A stretch of DNA of 11,413 nucleotides, from contig JAPULP010000152.1 of assembly GCA_027294815.1 (NCBI GenBank), forward strand, positions 1 to 11,413, read 5' to 3'. Shown here one piece after another: positions 1 to 6,254 of this stretch. How positions within the stretch are numbered: position 1 is the first letter of the stretch; every line of letters begins with the position of its first letter. A program made the translations under genes and the position numbers. The notes below the pieces were generated by a model. The model ran no database searches and was not told the DNA's origin. It was given only the letters and a program-made list of their open reading frames with translations. This DNA is from Gemmatimonadota bacterium (GTDB taxonomy: Bacteria; Gemmatimonadota; Gemmatimonadetes; Gemmatimonadales; GWC2-71-9).

Positions 1-380
1 AGGCCGACATCGATGAAGTCCACCACGCCGCGGGCGCTTCGCACCCGATCGATGAGATTTCCGACCGCGCCACCACACACCAATGCGAGGGCGGCCAATC
101 GTATCGAATCTCCGGGCTTCGCGTGCCACACCATGGATCCCAGCACCCCAAGCGCCACCAACGCGAGGACTAGGAAGACCCAGCGGGAGTACTGTCCGAC
201 ATTAATCCCAAACGCCGCGCCAGTATTGAATACGAGTTGAAACGTCAACCAGTCGCCGATGATGGGGCGCGGTCGTGACGAGAGATACTGTACCGCCATC
301 CATTTCGTGAGAATGTCCAGCACCACGACGGTGCCGCCGATGGCCCAAAACTGGACGCGACTACCGCCGTTGCTTTTCAT
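1..380 (-). CDS. lspA: Lipoprotein signal peptidase (signal peptidase II), 3' end cut by the window edge
   Basis: Inner-membrane aspartyl protease that removes the signal peptide from prolipoproteins after lipid attachment at the lipobox cysteine. I translated 126 residues from the ATG at 380. Family landmarks appear in order: D22 and K26 in the first membrane helix (DILTK), NTGAAFG at 52-58, hydrophobic segments around 67-85 and 93-106, then GGAVGNLIDR at 103-112, whose D111 is the first catalytic aspartate, and VVDFID at 119-124. The second catalytic aspartate, in the FNxAD motif, should lie just beyond base 1, so its absence is a window effect. The start overlaps the end of the dksA-like gene by 20 nt, and AAGAAG just upstream is a weak ribosome-binding site, so translation is probably coupled to the upstream genes. 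Being next to ileS is a very common lspA context. Confidence 0.95.
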   Translation of the reverse strand, partial: MKSNGGSRVQFWAIGGTVVVLDILTKWMAVQYLSSRPRPIIGDWLTFQLVFNTGAAFGINVGQYSRWVFLVLALVALGVLGSMVWHAKPGDSIRLAALALVCGGAVGNLIDRVRSARGVVDFIDVG

Positions 381-747
381 CTTCTTCTTTAGCCTTGCAT
401 TTGATACACAGTCGCGCATGTGGGAGCGCATCGAGTCGATCGAAGTCGATCGCTTCGCCGCAATCGTGGCACTGCCCGAATGTTTTCGGTGATTGGTAGA
501 GCCGGCGCAGGGCTTCGTTCACGTGCCACATATAGCGACCCTCTTGTGACGCAAACAGGAACTGCTTTTCGCGTTCCATGGCATCGGTACCCTGATCGGC
601 CATATGGAAGGAATACGAGGACAAGTCGCCGCCGGCTCCCTGCAAGGTCGAGCTGAACGATTCGTCATAGTGACCGAGTTCTTTGATGACCCGTTCTCGT
701 TCTTCCAAAAGACGCTTCTCGAGGTGGTCTAATTGCCTCTTTTTCAT
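361..747 (-). CDS. dksA: DksA/TraR-family C4 zinc-finger transcription regulator
   Basis: DksA/TraR proteins bind in the RNA polymerase secondary channel and tune initiation, often together with ppGpp. From the ATG at 747 the protein has 128 residues: a charged N-terminal helix (about 1-27), a second predicted helix (about 50-85) and a C-terminal zinc finger of the form C-x2-C-x17-C-x2-C (C93, C96, C114, C117). The segment ADQGTDAMERE (50-60) puts acidic residues D51 and D55 where the DksA coiled-coil tip has its functional aspartates; this alignment is by eye. An in-frame GTG at 783 would add 12 residues overlapping ileS. I prefer 747 because it follows an AAGGGAG site and the family N-terminus fits. 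It lies 16 nt after the ileS stop and overlaps lspA by 20 nt. Whether it is true DksA or a shorter paralogue cannot be settled here. Confidence 0.9.
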   Translation of the reverse strand: MKKRQLDHLEKRLLEERERVIKELGHYDESFSSTLQGAGGDLSSYSFHMADQGTDAMEREKQFLFASQEGRYMWHVNEALRRLYQSPKTFGQCHDCGEAIDFDRLDALPHARLCIKCKAKEEDEKQRR

Positions 748-758
748 TCCCTGGTCCG

Positions 759-765
759 CTCCCTT
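759..765 (-). promoter_or_regulatory. Ribosome-binding site deciding the dksA start
   Basis: The minus strand reads AAGGGAG here, overlapping the ileS TAA stop codon and 11 nt before the ATG at 747. A second purine run, AGGGA, abuts the ATG. Together these favour the ATG at 747 over the in-frame GTG at 783, and they place initiation where terminating ileS ribosomes arrive. Confidence 0.55.
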
Positions 766-3700
766 AATGCACTGCTTCTTCACTTTCGAAACGCGCGAGC
801 ATCACCACCGCACTTCGTCCGTCGAGATCGACCGTCTCCCGTACGTCGGGACCACTGAGTTCGTCCCCAATTTCAAAGCGCTTGGCCAGCGTTTCGCCCG
901 CGATAAAGGTGTCGAAGGCGCGGGCTGCTGCCAAAACGTCATCCGTGCCCGTAATCGCCAACATAATCCGTGTAGTATAGTCGTACCCCGCGTCTTTTCG
1001 TAGACGCTGCACCCGATTCACCAACTCGCGGGCCAAGCCTTCCTGGCGGAGATCCATCGAGATCTCGGGGTTGAGCGCAACAACGAGAGCCCCGTCGGCC
1101 TGCACGAGCCAATCGGTCGCTACGTGGCGCGCGACGACCACATCTTCTGGGCGGTATTCAAACGTCGTCCCATCAGCCGCGAGCGTGACGGTCGTACCGT
1201 TTTCCAGCTCCTTGAGTTGCTCGGGTGCAAGTTGTTGAACGGCGGCTGCGGCCAGCGGCGTTTGTTTCCCGTACACTTTGCCAAGCGATCGGAAATTTGG
1301 TTTGCCTTTGAGCGTCACCAGTTCTGCATCGGACGCCACGACCGTGACCGACTTGACGTTCACTTCGCGCGCGAGCAACGGAAGACAGGCATCAAACGCC
1401 GTTCCGGTCACGGACGCCGGCACCGCAATACGCAGTTCGGCCAGTGGTTGGCGTGTGCGCAAGGCCGCGATGTCACGAACCTTCCGCGTCATTGAGGCCA
1501 GGCGCCGCACCGTCGCCATCGCATCATCGAGATCGGGTTGATGGTCCGCGCGTTCGTCAGGAAAGGTGGCCAGGTGTACCGATGTTCCGGTCAATCGCCG
1601 GTGGATCGCGTCACTGACGAACGGCGCCGCTGGCGCGAGGAGACGAGCGACCGTAACAAGAGCGTCGTACAACGTGGCCACGGCAGCGGGATCCGCCTCG
1701 GCGTCCGGCGCCCAAAACCGCGACCGGTTCAACCGGACGTACCATTGCGAAAGCTCGTTGTCGCAAAAGTCCATCAACACGCGCGTTCCGGTCGTGACGT
1801 CGAAGTTGGACCACGCCGTGTTCACGTCGCGCACAACCCCGGCGACGCGGCTCAACAACCAACGGTCGATGACCGGACGGTCGGCAACCGGGGGGGCGTG
1901 TTCGATCGGCGCCGCATGGTCGGCATAACGCGCAAAGAAATCATACGTGTTGCGGAGTCGATTCAAGAAACCACCGGCGACCTCCGGTATGGTGCGCGAA
2001 TCGAACCGCTTGGGCAGCCATACCTGGCTCGACGCCAACAAGTACAACCTGACCGCGTCGGCACCGAACTGTTCCACGGCCTCCCACGGATTCACCACGT
2101 TTCCGAGTCGCTTCGACATCTTGGTACCGTCAGAATCGAGGACGAGACCGTTGACGATCACGTTGCGGTATGCACCGGTGCCGCTTACACCGGTAGCGAT
2201 AGCGAGCAGTGAGTAGAACCACCCGCGCGTCTGATCCAATCCTTCGCAGATGTAATCGGCCGGGAAGTGTGCCTCGAACTCTTCTTCGTTTTCGAACGGA
2301 TAATGCCATTGCGCGTAGGGCATCGCCCCGGAGTCGAACCACGCGTCGATCACTTGAGGCACGCGACGCATGACGCCTTCGCACGACCCGCATGAAAACT
2401 CAAAGTCGTCGATGCCCGGCTTGTGCGGATCGAAGTCCGATGGCAGCTCGCCACCCCACCGTTCGGCCAGTTCGGCATACCCCCCAATGACCACGCATTC
2501 GTCACACGAGTCACACTTCCACGCCGGCAGCGGCGTTCCCCAATAGCGGTCGCGTGACAACGCCCAATCCACGTTGTTCTCGAGCCACTCGCCGAACCGA
2601 CCCGACCCGACTTCCGATGGATACCAGTGCACGTTCTTGTTGGACGCCAGCATCTCGTCTCTGAAGGCTGTCGTACGCACAAACCACGAGCGCCGCGCAT
2701 AGTAGATCAACGGCGAGTCACATCGCCAGCAGAACGGATAGGTGTGTTCGTAACCCTTTGGCTCGTACCGGCCGAACAGCTTTCCTTCTTGTTCGAGACG
2801 CGCCGCGATGGGATCGTTGGCTTCGAACACGGTCGCGCCGTTGATGGCATCCCACTTGGTATCGCGAAACCGGATTTGCGCATCAATCGGGTTTACCAAC
2901 GCCATCCCTTCACGCTGGATGGTATCGTAGTCGTCCGCGCCGAACGCCGGCGCCATGTGCACGATACCGGTCCCTTCGTCGCGGCTGACAAAATCGCCGG
3001 CGACTACGCGAAAAGCCTTGTCCGCCTCTATCTCGACGACGTCCAGCAGCTGCTCGTAGTGCAGACCCACAAGCTCGCTGCCTCTATATTCGGCAATCGG
3101 CGGAAAACTTCCCAACGGCTTTCCGTGCGTCCCGCCCGGTACGCTCTTCGATTCGGCAATGGTTTTCTCGACAATCAGATGGGTTCCTTCCACATCGATC
3201 TCGACATACCGGAAATCCGGGTTGACCGCGACGGCTACGTTTGAGGGCAGCGTCCACGGGGTGGTCGTCCACACCAGCAGATGGCGCGGGCTCGACGCGG
3301 CAGCACCGTTCTCGCGCAGACGGAAGAGCGCATAGATGGACGGACTCTTGTGCGTGGCGTATCCCATCGCCAGCTCGTGACTCGAGAGCGACGTGCCACA
3401 ACGACCGCAATAGGGCAGAACTTTGTGGCCTTCATACAGCAAATCTTTGGTCCAGAGCTGCTTGAGCAGCCACCACACCGACTCGATATAGTCGTTGGTG
3501 TACGTGATGTACGGATTATCGTAATCGAGCCAATACCCGATCCGATCCGATAACGACTCCCAATCGTTTTTGTAAAGGAAGACGCTCTCGCGCGAACGGC
3601 GGTTGAACTCCGCCACACCGAACGCTTCGATTTCGGACTTCCCGTTGATCTTGAGCGCCTTCTCGACCTCGATCTCCACCGGAAGCCCGTGCGTGTCCCA

Positions 3701-3952
3701 ACCGGCGATCCGCGTCACCGATTTCCCTTTCAACGACTGATAGCGACAAATCAAGTCCTTGATCGTCCGGGAGAAGACATGGTGGATACCCGGCCGGCCG
3801 TTGGCGGTCGGCGGGCCTTCGTAAAACACGAACGGTGGTGCGTCTTTGGTGGCGGCTTGGGTTTGGTGGAACAAGTCCTCGGAGCGCCACTGTGCCAGCA
3901 CCTCTTGCTCCAGCTCGTCCGCGTCGCCAACGGGGAGTCGTTCATACCTCAT
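764..3952 (-). CDS. ileS: Isoleucyl-tRNA synthetase, type 2 (IleRS2), with GXHH active-site signature
   Basis: Class I synthetase that charges tRNA-Ile and hydrolyses misformed Val-tRNA-Ile. The 1062 residues show the whole architecture: the catalytic core begins with PPTANGRPGIHH (47-58), where HIGH is replaced by GIHH. A Cys pair lies at C182/C185. The CP1 editing domain has TTPWTLPSN (230-238) and GTGIVHMAPAFGADDY (327-342), with the conserved Asp in DDY. Further Cys pairs are C408/C411, C480/C483 and C521/C524. GLDQTRGWFY is at 571-580 and the KMSKS loop is KMSKR at 611-615. An anticodon-binding helical domain (about 690-850) and a long C-terminal region follow. The C-terminal Cys finger of the ordinary bacterial IleRS1 is absent, and HMAPAFG is the eukaryote-like editing form, so this is type 2. 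Its ATG shares one base with the pnp stop (TGATG), implying translational coupling. Confidence 0.97.
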   Translation of the reverse strand: MRYERLPVGDADELEQEVLAQWRSEDLFHQTQAATKDAPPFVFYEGPPTANGRPGIHHVFSRTIKDLICRYQSLKGKSVTRIAGWDTHGLPVEIEVEKALKINGKSEIEAFGVAEFNRRSRESVFLYKNDWESLSDRIGYWLDYDNPYITYTNDYIESVWWLLKQLWTKDLLYEGHKVLPYCGRCGTSLSSHELAMGYATHKSPSIYALFRLRENGAAASSPRHLLVWTTTPWTLPSNVAVAVNPDFRYVEIDVEGTHLIVEKTIAESKSVPGGTHGKPLGSFPPIAEYRGSELVGLHYEQLLDVVEIEADKAFRVVAGDFVSRDEGTGIVHMAPAFGADDYDTIQREGMALVNPIDAQIRFRDTKWDAINGATVFEANDPIAARLEQEGKLFGRYEPKGYEHTYPFCWRCDSPLIYYARRSWFVRTTAFRDEMLASNKNVHWYPSEVGSGRFGEWLENNVDWALSRDRYWGTPLPAWKCDSCDECVVIGGYAELAERWGGELPSDFDPHKPGIDDFEFSCGSCEGVMRRVPQVIDAWFDSGAMPYAQWHYPFENEEEFEAHFPADYICEGLDQTRGWFYSLLAIATGVSGTGAYRNVIVNGLVLDSDGTKMSKRLGNVVNPWEAVEQFGADAVRLYLLASSQVWLPKRFDSRTIPEVAGGFLNRLRNTYDFFARYADHAAPIEHAPPVADRPVIDRWLLSRVAGVVRDVNTAWSNFDVTTGTRVLMDFCDNELSQWYVRLNRSRFWAPDAEADPAAVATLYDALVTVARLLAPAAPFVSDAIHRRLTGTSVHLATFPDERADHQPDLDDAMATVRRLASMTRKVRDIAALRTRQPLAELRIAVPASVTGTAFDACLPLLAREVNVKSVTVVASDAELVTLKGKPNFRSLGKVYGKQTPLAAAAVQQLAPEQLKELENGTTVTLAADGTTFEYRPEDVVVARHVATDWLVQADGALVVALNPEISMDLRQEGLARELVNRVQRLRKDAGYDYTTRIMLAITGTDDVLAAARAFDTFIAGETLAKRFEIGDELSGPDVRETVDLDGRSAVVMLARFESEEAVH

Positions 3953-4782
3953 CAGCCCATCCGCTCCAGCACCGCGGTGACCAACCGCGTCAAGTCAGGT
4001 TCGGCCGCACCCGCGGTGGCGATGATCTGAGCGATGTCGACAGGTTTCAATGCGTCAGGCAGACAAGCGTCGGTGATAATCGAGATGCCCAACACTCGCA
4101 TGCCCATATGCACGGCGGCGATCACTTCGGGAACGGTGGACATGCCGACCACGTCGGCGCCGATGCCACGCAGAAACCGATACTCCGCGCGCGTCTCGAG
4201 ATTGGGGCCCGTCACAGCGACATACACACCCTCTCGCAACACAATGTGCAGATCGCGCGCGACGTTGCGTGCGATGTCGCGCAGTTCCGGATCGTAGGGT
4301 TCGGACATGTCCGGGAAGCGGGGACCGAGGGACTCGTCGTTCTCTCCGACGAGGGGGCCGTCGCCGAGCAGGTTGATATGATCGGCTAACAACATCAGCT
4401 CGCCCGGCCTCCACAGGGGATGCATGCCACCGCACGCGTTCGACACGACTAACGTCTTCGCACCCAATCCGCGCAGCACGCGCACCGGAAACACGATCTG
4501 TTGCATCGTGTAGCCCTCATACCGATGAAATCGGCCCTGCATCGCCACGACCTTTTTTCCACCGAGGTCGCCAAACAGCAGCCGGCCCGCGTGACTTTCC
4601 ACCGTGGAAAGCGGAAAGCCCGGAAGGTCCTCATACGCGATCTCCGCGACGACGTCGATCTCGTTGACGAGTCCACCGAGACCGGTGCCGAGCACCACCG
4701 CAACGTCGGGCTGGAAATCGGTTTTCGCACGCACGACGTCCACCGCGCCGGCCATGTCGCGCGACAATTCGGTTTCGCTCAT
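3952..4782 (-). CDS. punA: Trimeric (PNP/MTAP-family) purine nucleoside phosphorylase
   Basis: Cytosolic purine salvage enzyme that splits purine (deoxy)nucleosides with phosphate into base and (deoxy)ribose-1-phosphate. The 276-residue length fits the trimeric family. Visible motifs: the phosphate loop LGTGLGG (31-37, Thr where mammalian enzymes have Ser), GRFHRYEGY (83-91, with R84 and H86 for phosphate), NACGGM (115-120), TGPNLETRAEY (191-201, with E196 at the base-binding Glu position), GMSTVPE (213-219, with M214 and S215), and TDAC (237-240). D238 sits where 6-oxopurine-specific enzymes carry Asn, so specificity may be broader or shifted toward 6-aminopurines; the MTAP branch also has Asp here. 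The start overlaps the divIVA stop as ATGA, and AGGGGAG lies just before the ATG. The subfamily call is firm; the exact substrate is uncertain. Confidence 0.92.
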   Translation of the reverse strand: MSETELSRDMAGAVDVVRAKTDFQPDVAVVLGTGLGGLVNEIDVVAEIAYEDLPGFPLSTVESHAGRLLFGDLGGKKVVAMQGRFHRYEGYTMQQIVFPVRVLRGLGAKTLVVSNACGGMHPLWRPGELMLLADHINLLGDGPLVGENDESLGPRFPDMSEPYDPELRDIARNVARDLHIVLREGVYVAVTGPNLETRAEYRFLRGIGADVVGMSTVPEVIAAVHMGMRVLGISIITDACLPDALKPVDIAQIIATAGAAEPDLTRLVTAVLERMG

Positions 4783-5381
4783 TGCTCCCCTGATGTCGGA
4801 CGAGCTGCGCCCGGGTTCGCCAAACTCGGACCGGAAGGTGCTTCCGGCATCGGGAACGAACGTCTCGGTCCGGTTCCGGTTGGATGCACGGCCAACGCGG
4901 CCTGACTCCCGTTCCGTTGCTGCGCATCGACCGCTTCGACTTCCGCCATGTTTCGCTCGAGCAACGCCCGAAACGCAGCGAGATACGCGTTCAACTGTCG
5001 CTGAGCCGCTTCGGTGTCCCGCTGCACGGCCTTTTCCGCCAGCCGTGCGTCGTTCAGGATCGTGTCGGCCTCGGCGCGGGCCTGCTGAATGATCACCTCG
5101 GCCTGGTCGTTGGCGCGTTGCCCCGCGTCGTGGCGCAGTTGCTCCGCCACCACCAACGCTTCGCTCATCGCCTTTTCGCGTTCGCGGAACGTCTTGAGCT
5201 GCTCCCGAAAACTTCGAACCTGCTCCTCCGTGACGGCCTTCTCACGCAACAAGCGCTCCACCTCCGCGGCGATGCGCTCGCGGAATTCCTCGATGGCGGC
5301 TGGATCGTACCCCCGCACAACCCGGCGAAACTGTTGCGTCCGGATGTCCAGCGGTGTGAGATCGAAACTGTCTTCTGTCAT
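4779..5381 (-). CDS. divIVA: DivIVA-domain coiled-coil protein
   Basis: DivIVA-type proteins form membrane-associated coiled coils that mark curved membrane at poles and septa and recruit division, chromosome-segregation or wall-growth proteins. The 200 residues start with the conserved N-terminal element LTPLDI (8-13) followed by RGYD (23-26), the lipid-binding loop of the family. A heptad-rich, Glu/Arg/Gln-rich coiled coil runs from about 28 to 155. A Pro/Gly/Ala/Ser-rich, probably disordered tail makes up the last 40 residues or so. In B. subtilis the membrane-inserting tip is F17-R18; the aligned residues here are V22-R23, so the arginine is kept and the aromatic is replaced by Val. The gene overlaps yggS and pnp by 4 nt each (ATGA) and has a good GGGGAG ribosome-binding site. 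The position between yggS and ileS is a classic divIVA context. Confidence 0.88.
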   Translation of the reverse strand: MTEDSFDLTPLDIRTQQFRRVVRGYDPAAIEEFRERIAAEVERLLREKAVTEEQVRSFREQLKTFREREKAMSEALVVAEQLRHDAGQRANDQAEVIIQQARAEADTILNDARLAEKAVQRDTEAAQRQLNAYLAAFRALLERNMAEVEAVDAQQRNGSQAALAVHPTGTGPRRSFPMPEAPSGPSLANPGAARPTSGEQ

Positions 5382-6085
5382 CGTTGTCGCTCCCCGAAGA
5401 GGACCGTGCCCAACCGAACCATCGTTGCGCCCTCAGCCACCGCTGCTCGGAAATCACCTGACATGCCCATGGACAGCTCGGGTAATTCCAGACCGCTCGA
5501 TACCAGGTCGTCACGCAACTGCCGCAGACCGCCAAAGGTGTCCCGTTGGACCTTTTCATCGCCGCTCAGCGGCGCCATCGTCATGAGCCCTTCCAACTGT
5601 AACTCAGGCATCGCGGAAATCTCATGTGCCAACGCACTGGCCTGATCCGGCGCGCAGCCACTCTTTTGCGCTTCTCCAGCCACGTTCACTTGTAACAGCG
5701 CGCGCAGCGGCTCCCCGTTTGATCCTTGTTCCGAACCACGGCGCACCGCCCGGGTCAAGGCTTCGGCCACCTTGAGCGAGTCTACGGAATGCACCACCGC
5801 AAAGGTCCCGGGTACGAACTTCGCCTTGTTGGCTTGCAGGTGGCCGATGAGGTGCCATCGGAGGGAAAAATCCCCGGCGGTCTCACGTTTCTGAACGGCC
5901 TCCTGAATGCGATTCTCCCCGATGTCCTCGATGCCCACCGCCCGGGCGGCAGCGAGGGCCTCGACCGGGTGCCCTTTGGTCACTGCAATGACCCGTACCG
6001 CTTGTGAAACGCCCTCCGCACACCGTATCCGGTCTATTTCCTCACGGACGCATGCGAGGTTGTCACGAACAAGCACAAAGTCCAT
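5378..6085 (-). CDS. yggS: YggS/PROSC-family PLP homeostasis protein
   Basis: Single-domain, fold-type III PLP-binding protein that buffers pyridoxal phosphate and affects amino-acid and keto-acid metabolism; no enzyme activity is established for the family. The 235 residues match E. coli YggS in length. Motifs in order: VTKGHP (35-40, K37 being the PLP-binding lysine), GENRIQEAVQK, WHLIGHLQANK, HSVDSLK, LLQVNVAGEAQKSG, LEGLMTMAP, then LSMGMSGDFRAAV and GATMVRLGTVLFGER near the C-terminus, which form the phosphate-binding end. An in-frame codon at 6196 would add 37 residues, but that stretch is unlike the family and partly repeat-derived, so I start at the ATG at 6085. No clear ribosome-binding site precedes it. 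It is the first gene of the downstream block. Adjacency to divIVA mirrors ylmE in Gram-positive division clusters. Confidence 0.95.
   Translation of the reverse strand: MDFVLVRDNLACVREEIDRIRCAEGVSQAVRVIAVTKGHPVEALAAARAVGIEDIGENRIQEAVQKRETAGDFSLRWHLIGHLQANKAKFVPGTFAVVHSVDSLKVAEALTRAVRRGSEQGSNGEPLRALLQVNVAGEAQKSGCAPDQASALAHEISAMPELQLEGLMTMAPLSGDEKVQRDTFGGLRQLRDDLVSSGLELPELSMGMSGDFRAAVAEGATMVRLGTVLFGERQR
5390..5395 (-). promoter_or_regulatory. Strong ribosome-binding site of divIVA
   Basis: GGGGAG on the minus strand, 8 nt before the divIVA ATG at 5381 and inside the end of yggS. It is the clearest Shine-Dalgarno sequence in the window. It suggests divIVA is translated efficiently in its own right as well as by coupling to yggS. 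Confidence 0.6.
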
Positions 6086-6093
6086 AATTTCTA

Positions 6094-6122
6094 AATCTAC
6101 CGTGACGGTGAACGTGGAAGAA
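6094..6122 (-). promoter_or_regulatory. Weak candidate promoter for the yggS-divIVA-pnp-ileS-dksA-lspA block
   Basis: On the minus strand TTCTTC (6122-6117) and TAGATT (6099-6094) are separated by 17 nt, resembling sigma-70 -35 and -10 boxes with 3/6 and 4/6 matches. A start about 7 nt after the -10 would leave almost no leader before the ATG at 6085, which would fit the missing ribosome-binding site. The spacer also holds an 11-bp palindrome, ACCGTGACGGT at 6099-6109, a possible but unproven operator. The box matches are weak, so this is only a candidate; the gap itself makes a promoter here plausible. Confidence 0.25.
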
Positions 6123-6167
6123 GAGAGGTAGGGCGGACGTGGGTAACCTGGAAGGATGCCGAAAGCG

Positions 6168-6244
6168 GTAAGCCGTGAGCCGTGAGCCGTCCCCAACCAC
6201 CCCCTCGGGAAGGGATCGGGAGCCGCTCACGGCTCACGGCTTAC
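6168..6244. repeat. Perfect 20-bp inverted repeat with 37-nt loop, built from GCCGTGA heptamers
   Basis: Bases 6168-6187 are the exact reverse complement of 6225-6244. Both arms are tandem heptamers of GCCGTGA, with one GCCGTAA-type variant in matching register, so they look like inverted copies of one array. In RNA the arms would form a long GC-rich stem between the GT117 and yggS genes. No U-tract follows on the minus strand (only TTT, after a further C and G), so it is not a standard intrinsic terminator. It could still terminate, attenuate or stabilise the upstream mRNA, or be a dispersed REP-like element. The structure is seen directly; the function is inferred. Confidence 0.85.
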
Positions 6245-6254
6245 GGCTCACGGC
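6227..6254 (-). repeat. Four tandem heptamers overlapping the 3' end of the GT117 gene
   Basis: Read on the minus strand from 6254 to 6227 this is GCCGTGA, GCCGTAA, GCCGTGA, GCCGTGA. The TAA of the second unit (6243-6241) is the stop codon of the GT117 gene, whose last residues SREP are mostly encoded by repeat sequence. The partner array on the other side of the loop (6165-6190) has a diverged unit GCGGTAA, two full units and a partial one in opposite orientation. Confidence 0.85.

Noticed and set aside
1..20. LspA lacking its second catalytic aspartate
   Set aside because: The FNxAD motif normally follows the VVDFID segment by more residues than remain; the window ends first.
1538..2212. 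Plus-strand open frame of 224 codons opposite ileS
   Set aside because: It lies wholly antisense to a well-supported synthetase, is rich in Arg/His/Pro/Val as GC-rich shadow frames are, and shows no recognisable motif.
6086..6196. N-terminal extension of yggS to position 6196
   Set aside because: The 37 extra residues are unlike the family, are partly repeat-derived, and the family N-terminus begins at the ATG at 6085.
6168..6244. Canonical intrinsic terminator after the GT117 gene
   Set aside because: The stem is long and perfect, but the loop is 37 nt and no U-tract follows on the minus strand. I keep it as a repeat of unknown function.
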